A stretch of DNA of 64,000 bases from Heterobilharzia americana (GCA_944470555.2 OX104130.1:620001-684000), one strand, 5' to 3'; counted from the first letter of the stretch, positions 45,301 through 53,530 are shown. Numbers and translations are program-made. Notes: generated from the letters alone by a model not told the origin.

Positions 45301-48300
45301 TGAACCGATGCACTTGTTTGTGAGGTTCTACTTTGCTTTTGTCTGCCTGTCTGCTCTACGTGATGCTTTCATCCACTCAGTCAGATTCCACTAAAAACAA
45401 CAAACGACATCTATTTACGATGCTGATCGACTAGTTCCTTCCCGGAATCCAAAGTATTAGAAGCGCTTCTGATATGCGTTCATAGTCAACAGTGGTAAGG
45501 GAATATATCGTACCCTGCTTTCGACTAAGTATTACGTTACAAAGGAAATAAATAAAAAATAACATTTTTGAAATTACCTGTATAATCAACTGGGGTCGAC
45601 CAACAACTAACCATTGCCAACAAGCTAAAGCATTTTCCAACATTTCTGTAGTGAATAGCCTGAGAGGTGAATGACATACCTCTTGTAACAATCGTCTTGC
45701 ACAATCCCCATTCATAACATATACCTGCTTTGAACCTGTTTTACTAGTTTGCGTAACACTAATTCCCCTGACATTTTGTGCATCGTTGGTAGTTTGTGTA
45801 GCTGAGGCGATAGGATAACTGGCAGCTGTTGTAGTACTGACTGAAGCATTCAAAGTATTATATCGAGAGGTTGAAGTAGTCGGTTTACGTAATAACCTTT
45901 TCATAACAGAGCCACCATACTGAAGATGACGATGAAACTTATGATACCGACGTCTTGATTGTTTCTCTCGTTCAGATGATCCATCCTCTTCTTCGTCATC
46001 TCTTATGTCATCTTCATCTTCACTAGTGTCCTCGTCATTATCCTCATCATCATTATCATCATCAAAGTTATCAACATTGTCTTCACCAACATCATCTTCT
46101 TCTCCGCCTTCGTCTCTTTCATCATCGCCACCCCCCGTAGTATCTTCTTCGATTAAGTTGATCTTATTAGCAACTGGATCATGGTAGGACTTATGCATTA
46201 CTAGTAGGGCAGCCATACGAAATAGGCAAGCTTGTACAACATCTAATGCAATGGACTTTTGGTGTTGTAGTCGTTTAATTTGTTCAGTGATTGGATCAAC
46301 TGCAGTAGCTTGTGGTTCATTGTTTAAATGAGGTTTCATTTGCCTTGGTTGTGATTCTTCTAGGTTAGTTAGGGATTTACACAAACGTGAAGCTAAAACA
46401 AAAAAAAGACAAAACAAGCAATCAAACAAAGTAACAAATTAAGGTAGTACTCATCCCAGACTTACAATAGCTGGAGAACCGCTGAAAACCTGGAAGGATT
46501 AGACAGCTGTTTCTTCCTAGTATGGGACTCTTCAGTGGTAAGTATTTACGATCACACACACTCCCAGGGATCGAATTCAGGACCTTAGGAATAAAGTCCC
46601 TACAAATTTCAAACTGAAATAAAGTATTAAGAGGAGAGAGTGTAGCTCATTGGTTTAGCGAGTTGACTCCCAACCACTGAGTCTCAGATTCGAACACCCC
46701 CCAACATGCGAAGGTATTGGCAGTCAGTCAGATAGTATCAGTGCCCCCCTAAACACAAAAAAAGGTTTGGCTTACTCCCTACTGCAAGAATATGTACGTA
46801 CGTGATAAGCTTACTTAAAGTTTGGCTTTCATGTGTGACAAAGGGTTATAGCAGTAGGCAACTACTATCTGAACCTGTCAACGGCATTTAAAAGTGAAGT
46901 GCTTCAGTCAAATGACGCCTGTTTCTCTCATGACTTCGCATTGTAAAAATGCATCAAACGTGACCTACTTACGTTTGTTTTTTCTTTATCTTTTTTGGTC
47001 GTCAGATATCTTAATGATTTCAAAAAAGTATTCCATTTAACCCCTACTGTACAAGGAAGCAATGAGTTGCCCGCATAACTCAACCTCTTCTTTTGCGTTT
47101 CATTAATCACTGCATGTCAACTATTTTTCCATACTGTTCCCACCTTATTTCCCCTAGACTAATAAAAAAAGACTATGCAGCGACGCCAGAAGAATCAGCA
47201 ATGTACCTAGAAATTATGATGATTAATTTTTTTAAATGATTTACAGATTGCACGATCCACATCGACACATTTCTCATAGCTAAGTGGTTTTTCAACTGCC
47301 GCCTAACCTTGGTGTCAAAAAGGGTTTATGCTGGAAACCACGTGTCAGCCAAGATCATAAGGTGTAGTCCCTGACACAAAAGTGTCATAAACTACAAACT
47401 AGTCATCTTATTTAAGGTACACCGGTTCATGCAAGCCAGTTGACGATATTTAGGGGATCCTAACTAATTCGGCTTTGTGAGTCCGGCGACACTGCCAATG
47501 AGGTCGGCCCCAAACGAGCGAAATATCTGTCTGGTTTTTAGATCACTCTGATATGATTGGCCAACGAAATCTACAGATCAGTCTGAGTGGTTTCTAAATA
47601 CTCAATTTATTCACAGTAGTTTATTTCGGTGGACTTTTAACTTATATTATAGATACTGCTGTGAACAGACTTCTCAATTAGTGTAAACGACTGGCACTTA
47701 TCAGTCTTCAGGCAAAACCAAGCGCAAGTAAGTACACATGCGATTTAACAACAATAAAAAGAACAACTCTAAAATACCGTACATGGATCATATCATCCAT
47801 AATAATCAAATGTAAGTTGAAAGCTCAAACATTAAATCGATGGTGGGGTCTTAGGGGAGACTAGGAATGAGGTTTCAGTGATTTGATTGTTGGGAATGGT
47901 CGCAGAGTAAGAGGTTAGAGAAGGTGTATGAGGATTGGTTGAGTGGATTACAACCGCCAAATTTATATACGCTCTACCATTCACCTAATTCTCCCCCTGA
48001 AACAATGTAGCTGTAGGCCAAATGAAAACCAAATAACAGCTGCTTAACACCTACTTTTAATACAATACCGTAGTGGGTTAGGGATAAAAAGGATTATATT
48101 CTTTCCCTATCTGGACAGTGTAAAAAGAAAAAATGAACAAAAAATACAACGATTTCCTTCCTTAGGCATCGACTAGCCGTTGTCTCTCACCTTCATTCAC
48201 ATGTCAACACCTGATGACCAAATTATAAGTAAAATAAAACTATCAAATGAGAATTGTAACTCGAAAAACGGGAAAATCAACTAAGTGACATGCGAGAAAA

Positions 48301-51300
48301 TTTAAAATATGCATAGCCATTAAACAATTACAAAAAAAAGAAATTTGGAAGGAGTAACTTAATTCACTTGCCATGAATACATGCAGCATCCAAATCTCTA
48401 ATCATTTTGTTAACAAGTTTCATTGGATCGTCAGAACATCGTAGCATTCCAGATGCCTGTGAAGACAAAAAGATTACAGAAAGAATAAGGGAGAGTAGCC
48501 GGGATGATTATTTAATATTAGGAAAACAGAGGTATCAAGAAAAGAAGGCTTGAAGCGTGAGGGCGGTTGACATTTCCTGGCAGTCCACATCGTGGAAGGC
48601 TAGTTCTTCTAAGCGTACCTGAAAAATAAGGGATAGTATGTGGCCGTAGAGCTCAAGGAACATCTGTGTGGGGTGCGTCACATTCAGCTTTCTCGCACGT
48701 TTGGGGTTTTGGTTATTTTTTTTCGAATCTGACCATGAATCCCAGTCTCAGGCATCAGTATGTCATGATGGATAAGTGGGAGTCTACTATTTTAAGGCCA
48801 ACCTTTTCCAACTCCCCTTCCCGTACGAAAGGCAGCATTAGCGTAACACTGTTGGTCATCCAAGGGAAACACCTTATTGCTGTCAAGTCCTCGTCCAGTC
48901 AGCAGTACGACTTCGTACTCAGACCCCCATCATAGCATAGCAATTTACACTGTTTTTTTCCTAACAACTAGGCAACAGACATTTCTGGTACTGTTGGACT
49001 TCGAGGGAACAGGCTTTCCAACAAGCATAGCTCGTTGGGTCATTATGATATACACGCTCGACCACCACGTCAAGGTAGCAGCTATCGGTCAGGTAAAAGA
49101 AAGGAAACGATAATAACAGAGAAGGCTAGAGTCGGTATAAAATTAGAGCTGCAATGAATGACATAATGATAGACCTTACGACAATACCTCTCATGGAAAG
49201 GGGTGTTCGGTAGATAATGTCACATCACTTGAACAGACATGGTTTTCTTACGGCCTATAATGAGCCGTCTAGTGAGTTGTGTATATCTAATGGTATCTGT
49301 CAAAATTTTTCATTCATTTCATGCTTACATTGATCTCTCCACTATCCCCGGAATGGACACCTTAGTCCACTTAGATGACTATCCAAATGACATGGTTCTG
49401 TGAGCAGAGGATGCTGACACATTATATGACCAAAAACCAAACTCACATGTGCGTTTCTCACCTCATGCATAGAAAAAATTGCTTCAGGACTGGTCTGAGA
49501 GTAGAAAGTGAAGTAGTCGATTCAGTTGGTTAGTTCGATTATTTAAGAAGTTGAATCATTTTAGTGAGTCAGTGACTGACGGAATTTCCGTTGAAGTATG
49601 AAAGACCCGGCTGACGTCTTCCAACTTACTTGACTTGTTGCAGCGGTGACACATCCAAACACTCATCAAATGTCAAATTAACCTTGCGACAGTTAACTCT
49701 GTTCTACTTGTTGGTCATAAACATGGCTGCTAGAGCTACAGCACGAGGTGGCTTCAGGTGGTTGACCACTGTTATCTCAGAAACACTGACAACATGTAAT
49801 AGAATCACTGCCTTAGTAATGTAGAGGTTAGTTGCAGGGAAAAGAGGTAAGTCAATTGAGGAAGTTTTAAACCTGCCCGACTGCCACAGTTAGGACGTGT
49901 CAGATGATGTATGGCTCGACCGAAACCTTTCAGAATGGGATTCACGTGAAAGTGATGATCAGGAACACAAGGTGATAGGCTGGAAATAATCACTGTAATG
50001 CGGATGCATCCAAGCCTTATCTTTCCCCAAACCATTTATCGAATATCGCTGTTTGCTTGACTATCTGTTCATCCTGTTTGACGGCCTTCTCTTATTTTTA
50101 CATAACTTCCACTTGTTGCCTTATATCTTGATGTGATGACGTGGTGTTGAAACTGGAAACAGCTGTACAGCAATACCCAGTGTCCCATTTAATTTCTGAT
50201 TGACTAGTGGTAACTTCGTTATTCCAGCAGGATCAATTATATATATCACTGACATAATACATATTATCTTCTTAGTCTGCTCACGTCTTAAACCAATCCA
50301 CATATCGAGCATGGATCCATTGGCGCGATAATGGAATTTAGTTGTTTTACATCCAGTAAAATGCTAAATGTCGCTGATAAAGCGGGCTGAAGAGTGATGT
50401 CACATTCTCCCATTCGTCAGGAAATTTCAAGATGAAATATCAACCACAAACAGATTAAAAATTACAAATTTTCCAGAATGATTAACAAATCCAACTCAGC
50501 AGAAAAAAATGCACTTACTTCACCCAAGAAGCGATTGCGTAATATCAGATTGTACATAAAATTTGATGAATCCAACTTAGCACAAGTCGGTCGTTTTTCA
50601 AGTGCATTAGTCTACAATTAACAAAGTGGCAAAAGAAAAGCAAATAGGAATAGACGAAAAGATAATAAATGAGTAACTAATTCGGATAATGAATACACAT
50701 TCATCATCATCATCAAAATCAACATAGGACCAGGCATTACTGCCTATCCATCCGAGTTGCCACACATCATATCAGTACATCAAGTGAAAAGACAGTAAAA
50801 GACAGTGCAAGATGAAAATAAGAAAATTCAGTCAAAAGAAATATAAAGTACGAAAAGAGAGAAAGGAAGAACGACAGAATGGTGAGATTCGGTAAAGCGT
50901 TAAGATGAGGATAATGTGTGTATACATCTGCCCCACTGACTTCGGTTCTCAGCCACATCACAAAGAGTCTCCAACCACTGGTTCCTCTCGTCCCACCGAC
51001 TCCAACCATCTAGTCTGCATACACCCACATGGCTCAAACAAACAGCCAGAAACTTCATACATCCATACCATGTTTTAGTCTGGCCACCTCGAGCCTTTTT
51101 CCAGCCTCGACCCACCTCAACCAACATTGTGTGACGAGGCAATCGGCGACTAGGCATACGTAACACGTGTCACAACAATCTCAGTCGATGAAGGTTCACA
51201 ACCCCGTCTACTGATTTACCTCTGCTCCCTAAAACTCTACACCTAACTTCTGCACTCCTCATGTGGTGACACCACAAAGTACGGTCTATGCTTAGAAGGT

Positions 51301-51850
51301 AACGGTGACGGTGGTCAAACACCTGAAGCCTTCTCATTTCCTCCCCTTCAATAACCATGTTTCACAGCCATACACAGTAGAACAGACTGGACTGCTGTCC
51401 AATACATGCGACAATTAATAGACAATCAGATATCACGGTGGCACCATAGGTGGCATAATTTGGCAAAAGCCAATCGAGCCTTTTATATCCGTGCAGAGAT
51501 TTCATCGGCCACTGAGCTAGCCACCAGGGCAGGACTGATCCTACTTCCCAGGTAAAGATACACATTCAAGAGTAACAGTCACCTCTCTTAGTCAATTTCG
51601 AGGTTTGTGAGTATTGATTTATTGATTTCAGGTTGGTATTTATTGCGGACTGACATCAGGTGGACAAACGTTGGAAACCTTGGAGCACTGGACAGACGTT
51701 TCGATCTAGTACAAGATATATTAGCGCTGTGGACCCATGACACACTATGTCAGAGGTCGAACCCAGGATCTTCAGGTTCTGCCGCCAGCACGTTGCCATT
51801 GAACCACTGTAGTGGGACCTAACAATCCACATTTTATTTCAGTCATTTCA

Positions 51851-51924
<74 letters not shown>

Positions 51925-53226
51925 CTCTGCAGTAGACACTTACGAGCCCACTAGAGGTCGAACTTACGACCACTAGTTTCACGGCGAACTCACTAACCAC
52001 TCAAACATTGGGTCGGAGATCAATGGTCTACAGTCTCCTACTTCTCTCAATTCATGATAGGGTACGACCATCTACCAAGGTCTTCAGTTGGGATCCGCTT
52101 TACTTCCGAATGGTCGCCCTACAAGTCCTGCGGTTTCTCACTATACCTTTGAGATATGCATCTCAGAGCATATCACTAATAAGTGCCATACGGCAATGTA
52201 TTTTTGAAGCTTATGGGGATTTTATTATCAAGGCAGTATGCATCACGGAGTGAAATCAGTTAGACAACCACTGAAAATCCTACGAGCACTGGACAGAATA
52301 GTTTGATTACCAGTCGAAACTTTGTTTCTCCGACTTTCACAGATTATAAAAGATCTAACTGACAAGTGTTTCAACGAAAATATTTATAATTGCACACTCT
52401 AATCAAAATCTATATCAATCAAACTGAAGGTCACACACAAACTCGCGTTTCTCAGCATAAAAACTTATCACTTATCTCATGAGATGTCTTTTCAACACGA
52501 GAAATATCTGATTTCTTAACTGACTTCGCAAGATGAAAACTATTTATAAAGGGTAAAATTAAGACATTAAGCTGGCTTTCTTTACATTTCCACCCCTTGA
52601 AGAGTGATTATATAAAGCTTTTGTTTGATAACCTTCTTAATCTCAATGAGCTGTAACAAGCTGTCGATGATCACCACATAACTTTTAAAGTGGTTTTCAA
52701 CAAAGCTCAGCACCATGCTTATTTAAACAGATTATAAATTTGACAAACAAAACAAAAGGAGACTTCAAATCAGTGTGAGCGTTGACCAACTAGACCCCAC
52801 ACACACACATACCCCAATTGTTAATAATACCACAATTGACTCTCCAAACCAAAATCCATTGAAACTTGCGAATTATTTTTCATAAAAAGAAGAGTTCAAG
52901 ACATTTAAAAAATAAACGACAGATATGAATTACCCAAGAGAAGATGCGGCCCGATTAAATCCAGCATAGTTCAATACAGATTCTGTAGCCAATGCAAGAC
53001 CAGTATGCTGAGGTAGATCAGTTCCAGGATGTTGTAACTCCAGCATATAATTGATCAAGTGGGATCGAACTAAGTTCGGTGCCCATTGTAAGCCAACTTC
53101 AATAATGCCTTTACAACGTTTGACAAAATCAGTCAACATTTTTTCACGCACAGGTAGACTGTCTGTTGTTATCAATTTGAAATTTGTACCCGGTACATTG
53201 TAGACAGGAGCAGTATGATTAGGATC
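26604..53226 (-). CDS. PI4KA: Phosphatidylinositol 4-kinase alpha, central part of gene (7 exons)
   Basis: PI4KA makes phosphatidylinositol 4-phosphate at the plasma membrane. Seven minus-strand exons line up in order with the central helical region of the animal protein: 53,226-52,934, 50,611-50,519, 48,456-48,372, 46,392-45,578, 40,653-40,486, 31,996-31,449 and 27,253-26,604. Together they code about 884 residues. Strong matches include SQHTGLA-like QHTGLALATESVLNYAGFN, LRNRFLGE, ENALACWQWLV, ALGVRCRLVEMCLSLL and FFDLLQKTL. Phases agree across all junctions except the first. N-terminal exons and the C-terminal kinase domain are absent from the visible sequence. Introns hold LINE-A, LINE-B and SINE insertions in both orientations. 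The single-exon entries give details. Confidence 0.93.
27264..27345. repeat. (TAA)n microsatellite at PI4KA exon g acceptor
   Basis: About 27 repeats of TAA on the plus strand, with one tag interruption. On the transcript strand it is (TTA)n, ending only about 10 nt before the acceptor cag of exon g, so it takes the place of the usual pyrimidine tract. Confidence 0.95.
27425..27640 (-). mobile_element. SINE-2 (tRNA-headed), minus
   Basis: On the minus strand the unit begins with a tRNA-like head (caatggctcagttgtaatg as A-box region, ctgggttcagtacc as B-box region) and runs into a body ending aatatcaacctgaaatca. The same body occurs at 46.44 and 51.6 kb, and the head occurs in plus orientation at 27.98 kb. 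It lies upstream of exon g in the PI4KA intron. Confidence 0.65.
27930..28140 (+). mobile_element. SINE-2 (tRNA-headed), plus
   Basis: The plus strand shows actcagcggttcagtggtaa (A-box region) and tcctgggttcgatttc (B-box region), then the SINE-2 body. It forms an inverted pair with the unit at 27,425-27,640. Confidence 0.65.
28510..28770 (-). mobile_element. LINE-B tail remnant, minus
   Basis: The plus strand reads like the complement of LINE-B 3' ends (compare gtatacatctgccccactgactt at 22,340 with gaatacatctgtgccatcgtaac here). The remnant carries on through the linker seen at 22,490-22,560. Strongly diverged. Confidence 0.6.
28851..29353. repeat. Fold-back element, arms about 205 bp
   Basis: The left arm (28,851-29,060) and right arm (29,135-29,353) are inverted repeats of each other, with only a few mismatches over most of their length (for example cctccatatctacggtatacg at 29,029 and its complement at 29,155). 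The loop is about 75 bp. There is no coding capacity. The structure suggests a fold-back or MITE-like DNA element, or two opposed copies of a short repeat. Confidence 0.85.
29354..30055. other. No feature recognised (PI4KA intron)
   Basis: A+T-rich intron sequence without recognised coding, RNA or repeat signals. Confidence 0.4.
30060..30760 (+). mobile_element. LINE-B remnant, plus
   Basis: The translation follows LINE-B from the reverse transcriptase core (a DLEYSED-like stretch in place of DLEYADD, at about 30,130) through VVECVDHFTY and CETWLLKLEDM to the LYRLR-like motif near 30,700. Broken by stops, with a G-run at 30,341-30,352. Confidence 0.75.
30840..31400 (-). mobile_element. LINE-B remnant, minus, tail to tail with the previous one
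   Basis: The complement of the LINE-B C-terminal region can be followed from the linker (about 30,850) through the segment before CETW (about 31,020) to the VVNLST/VVECVDHFT position (about 31,210) and beyond. It ends about 50 bp from PI4KA exon f. Confidence 0.65.
31449..31996 (-). CDS. PI4KA: PI4KA exon f
   Basis: The 548-nt exon starts FFSERLYVAQSSSQEQLDIF and continues FDLLQKTL. The following helix is NVAALGVRCRLVEMCLSLLQ, and the end is REKAYAAILNYF-T (Thr codon split 2+1 with exon g; donor gtacgt). A Gly/Ser/Thr-rich insert of about 65 residues (31,690-31,520, with a run of Gly) sits where the vertebrate protein has a short loop. Confidence 0.92.
32030..32215 (-). mobile_element. LINE-B tail remnant, minus
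   Basis: The minus frame reads HLARVLRIPINRLLRLPML and then KRVQGGRTKTWHQSLKFLT, the typical last coding segment of RTE-like elements here (GHVLRMP...RRAML...W...RGGQTKTWHQ.MK.LT). It sits 34 bp upstream of the acceptor of exon f. Confidence 0.75.
32216..33103. other. PI4KA intron with SINE scraps
   Basis: A weak tRNA-like stretch (ggttcaatggtaacttc to cgcgggttcaaatctc, 32,915-32,960) looks like a SINE head. Apart from this and the hammerhead scrap listed separately, nothing is recognised. Confidence 0.4.
32540..32655 (+). mobile_element. Hammerhead-SINE scrap, degenerate
   Basis: This has the SINE tail arrangement (gggaacaatataactcactggg, then the ribozyme region). CTGAAGA (32,601-32,607, compatible with CTGANGA) and GAAA (32,621-32,624) are present. 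Stem II pairs are mostly lost and the 5' stem I strand no longer matches ctggat, so it should be inactive. Confidence 0.6.
33114..35946 (+). mobile_element. LINE-A deletion derivative with 10-bp target-site duplication
   Basis: The copy starts aacctcgcct and ends in an (AATA)n tail. It is flanked by the direct repeat agtgggagca at 33,104-33,113 and 35,947-35,956. It contains the family leader with a (CA)n run, a broken endonuclease, and then a deletion of about 0.7 kb compared with 41,890-45,171. At the junction (about 34,560-34,585) the sequence is tgctggctggctggctgct. The reverse transcriptase segment retains ECAFDSV-like FEKAFDSVDRQVIWQLL, but the later catalytic region is disrupted. No protein can be made. 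Confidence 0.85.
33402..33425. repeat. (CA)n run within LINE-A derivative
   Basis: About 24 bp of alternating C and A. The sister copy at 62,320-62,338 has a shorter run, so the tract has changed length since the copies separated. Confidence 0.9.
36062..39351 (-). mobile_element. LINE-A, minus copy (left arm of inverted pair)
   Basis: A nearly complete LINE-A on the minus strand, from the leader (39,351) through endonuclease pieces (39,130-38,250) and reverse transcriptase (37,600-36,300; FEKAFDSVDREVIWKLLQYY, GVKQGCLLSP, FADD) to the WRWIGHALRRP segment and the 3' end near 36,086 with an A+T-rich tail. It is nearly identical to the plus copy at 41,890-45,171. A one-base loss at about 37,227 (relative to the other copy) breaks the frame before the reverse transcriptase core. 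A possible imperfect target duplication (gaatac) lies near 36,054 and 39,354. It is in the same orientation as PI4KA. Confidence 0.9.
39352..39910. other. Loop region, left side; nothing recognised
   Basis: Unique-looking intron sequence between LINE-A (minus) and a SINE-2 scrap. Confidence 0.4.
39910..40330. mobile_element. SINE-2 scraps, minus then plus
   Basis: 39,910-40,015 resembles the SINE-2 body on the minus strand (gtagtattcatcacgaaccgag, agctatttcgtcta). 40,085-40,330 has the head on the plus strand (ggatttcgactcagtaactg, gtcctgagttacatcgc) and then the body. Like the 27.4-28.1 kb pair, they are inverted. They lie 150 bp from PI4KA exon e. Confidence 0.6.
40486..40653 (-). CDS. PI4KA: PI4KA exon e, inside the LINE-A inverted-repeat loop
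   Basis: The 168-nt exon (56 codons, phase 0-0) reads LLNELSDAWQATIHRRLGVF and ends GPHHLWSQ, matching the [20 protein letters not shown] ... PHYIWIDF stretch of PI4KA. The acceptor is tgtttag and the donor is gtaaag. It is the only exon between the two inverted LINE-A copies. Confidence 0.92.
40680..41515. other. Loop region, right side; nothing recognised
   Basis: A+T-rich intron sequence upstream of PI4KA exon e, without recognised features. Confidence 0.4.
41520..41889 (+). mobile_element. LINE-B tail remnant, split by LINE-A insertion (left part)
   Basis: The sequence from about 41,570 (ttgatgaggttgtgaaccttcatcg) follows the LINE-B end to 41,889. The remaining tail of the same remnant appears after the LINE-A copy at 45,181-45,400 (cacctttgttt ... 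gtgaaccgatgcacttgtt). LINE-A therefore inserted into an existing LINE-B remnant. Confidence 0.7.
41890..45171 (+). mobile_element. LINE-A (RTE-like), plus copy (right arm of inverted pair)
   Basis: Reference copy of LINE-A, 3.28 kb, flanked by the direct repeat taaactgtg (41,881-41,889 and 45,172-45,180) and ending in (AAT)n. Order: leader; endonuclease in several frames (42,116-42,990; VGTWNVRTMFEPSK, CESRWNGSGL, GDMNTKLGG, SDHYLVQGTF); linker; reverse transcriptase (43,819-44,955; FEKAFDSVDREVIW, GVKQGCLLSP, catalytic FADD at 44,356-44,367); a His4-Gln6 tract at about 44,487-44,517; then LLYGSETWRVT and the 3' end. Frameshifts break the endonuclease, and a private one-base loss at about 43,483 separates it from the reverse transcriptase. 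The longest frame is 378 residues. Opposite in orientation to PI4KA. Confidence 0.92.
45181..45400 (+). mobile_element. LINE-B tail remnant (right part)
   Basis: Continuation of the remnant at 41,520-41,889, ending near 45,400 with the pattern tgatgctttcatc. Read together, the two parts give the usual LINE-B 3' untranslated end. Confidence 0.6.
45578..46392 (-). CDS. PI4KA: PI4KA exon d with long acidic insert
   Basis: The 815-nt exon begins (G)CT-TCA after gttttag and ends in phase 0 with WQWLVVGRPQLIIQ. Both ends match PI4KA: ACLFRMAALLVMHKS corresponds to the -FKLTAMLI-S- helix, and LLQEVCHSPLRLFTTEMLEN to LLHHLCWGPLRMFNEHGME. Between them is an insert of roughly 100-120 residues. Its first half (about 46,150-45,960) is Asp/Glu-rich, followed by a basic RRRYHKFHRHLQ stretch and a Ser/Thr-rich part. 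The N-terminal 50 residues are also longer than in vertebrates. Confidence 0.9.
46440..46600 (-). mobile_element. SINE-2, minus
   Basis: The sequence (ggtagtactcatcccagactta, ggattagacagctgtttcttcc, cccagggatcgaattcagg) matches the SINE-2 unit at 27,425-27,640 in the same orientation. It lies 50 bp upstream of PI4KA exon d on the transcript strand. Confidence 0.6.
46633..46710 (+). mobile_element. tRNA-like SINE head
   Basis: An A-box (tagctcattgg, 46,643-46,653) and a B-box (gattcgaacac, about 46,687-46,697) are spaced as in a tRNA gene. Acceptor-stem pairing is poor and the sequence continues as a repeat, so it is a tRNA-derived SINE head and not a working tRNA gene. Confidence 0.5.
46780..48371. 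other. PI4KA intron; nothing recognised
   Basis: No coding, RNA or repeat signal is recognised apart from short A+T-rich runs. It contains the intron that begins at the GC donor of exon c. Confidence 0.4.
48372..48456 (-). CDS. PI4KA: PI4KA exon c, ending at a likely GC donor
   Basis: The 85-nt exon codes ASGMLRCSDDPMKLVNKMIR followed by DLDAACIH, matching the GM-R-S...LNKMMVQDLHSAL stretch of the family. With the only nearby GT donor (caa|gtgaat) the phase would not fit the next exon. With the donor ATG|GCAAGT, a perfect GC-type consensus, the exon ends in phase 1 and joins exon d exactly (codon G|CT, Ala). Confidence 0.85.
48555..49096 (-). mobile_element. LINE-B 5' leader fragment
   Basis: The segment matches 25,530-26,096, the leader of the near-complete LINE-B, in the same orientation (shared tagtcatccaagggaaacacctta-like text at 48,855 and 25,845; ggtagcagctatcggtc at both ends). 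The downstream endonuclease and reverse transcriptase are missing. A copy retaining only the 5' end is unusual for a LINE. Confidence 0.8.
49320..50080 (+). mobile_element. LINE-B remnant, plus
   Basis: Weak matches to the LINE-B reverse transcriptase end and C-terminal region occur in order: a DYPNDMVL-like stretch near 49,385, ISVGVGSEVVD-like at 49,500, a VNSVLLVGHKHGC-like place (CETW position) near 49,700, and a gaggttagttgcagggaaaagagg stretch (VLGR.KS) near 49,825. Very decayed. Confidence 0.5.
50519..50611 (-). CDS. PI4KA: PI4KA exon b
   Basis: The 93-nt exon codes a segment with EKRPTCAKLDSSNFMYNLIL and RNRFLGE, matching the conserved ERPACV-K-D-SNFM-L-LRNR-GE stretch of PI4KA. Acceptor ttaattgtag and donor gtaagt are both good. 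It starts and ends in phase 0. Confidence 0.9.
50704..51557 (-). mobile_element. LINE-B 3' fragment with 11-bp target-site duplication
   Basis: A 5'-truncated LINE-B insertion nearly identical to the 22.1 and 54.0 kb copies. It is flanked by the direct repeat atacacattca (50,693-50,703 and 51,558-51,568). The (ATC)n run at 50,701-50,715 is its 3' tail on the minus strand. It lies in the intron between PI4KA exons a and b, about 80 bp upstream of exon b. Confidence 0.92.
51605..51845 (-). mobile_element. SINE-2, minus
   Basis: The complement shows the tRNA-like head near 51,840-51,770 (ccactacagtggttcaatgg, tcctgggttcgacctc) and the shared body ending at attgatttcaggttggtatt (51,615). It is the most complete SINE-2 of the window and lies next to an (AT)n run. 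Confidence 0.7.
51853..51921. repeat. (AT)n microsatellite, about 69 bp
   Basis: Uninterrupted alternating A and T between two SINE-2 units. Confidence 0.97.
51925..52330 (-). mobile_element. SINE-2-like unit, minus, decayed
   Basis: Head-like text (gaggtcgaacttacgacc, ctaaccactcaaacattggg) is followed by a body with ggcagtatgcatcacggagtgaaatcag and gcactggacagaatagtttg, as in other SINE-2 copies. Confidence 0.5.
52331..52933. other. PI4KA intron; nothing recognised
   Basis: A+T-rich sequence directly downstream of exon a. A very small exon could be hidden here (see the phase problem between exons a and b), but none can be pointed to. Confidence 0.35.
52934..53226 (-). CDS. PI4KA: PI4KA exon a
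   Basis: The exon starts after ccgtctag and begins DPNHTAPVYN. It continues through REKMLTDFVKRCKGIIEVGL and SHLINYMLELQ to QHTGLALATESVLNYAGFN and ends SSLG. It is the best-conserved part seen. The only GT donor is ctctt-gg|gtaatt, which ends the exon after two bases of the Gly codon (phase 2), although the next visible exon begins in phase 0. The exon is 293 nt. Confidence 0.92.
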
Positions 53227-53530
53227 CTAGACGGTAGTAGAGAACATACAAAATGAAATACACAGAGAAGGTATGTTAGTTTTAGCACAACGAACAGTCA
53301 GACAAACTGACAAAATCAAAGTAGGAACCGGGACACAAGTGTACTACTTCAAGCTGACACACTTCACAGTAGCATGGAAGGAACAACTGGACAGAAAGAG
53401 ACTGATATTAGAGTTGGCAAAGGTGTATGGAAGGAGAGGAAATTTAAAAAATTAGAGTAGTCAAAACATTTAAACTTTGAAAGACATCAAATAGTGAATA
53501 GATCTGCACCACTGCCACTGATTTTCAGTC

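Noticed and set aside
46005..46187. Ser-rich plus-strand open frame
   Set aside because: It is the antisense shadow of the acidic insert of PI4KA exon d (Asp/Glu codons read as Ser on the other strand).
46633..46710. Functional tRNA gene
   Set aside because: A- and B-box spacing is right, but acceptor-stem pairing is poor and the sequence continues into repeat, so it was listed as a SINE head.
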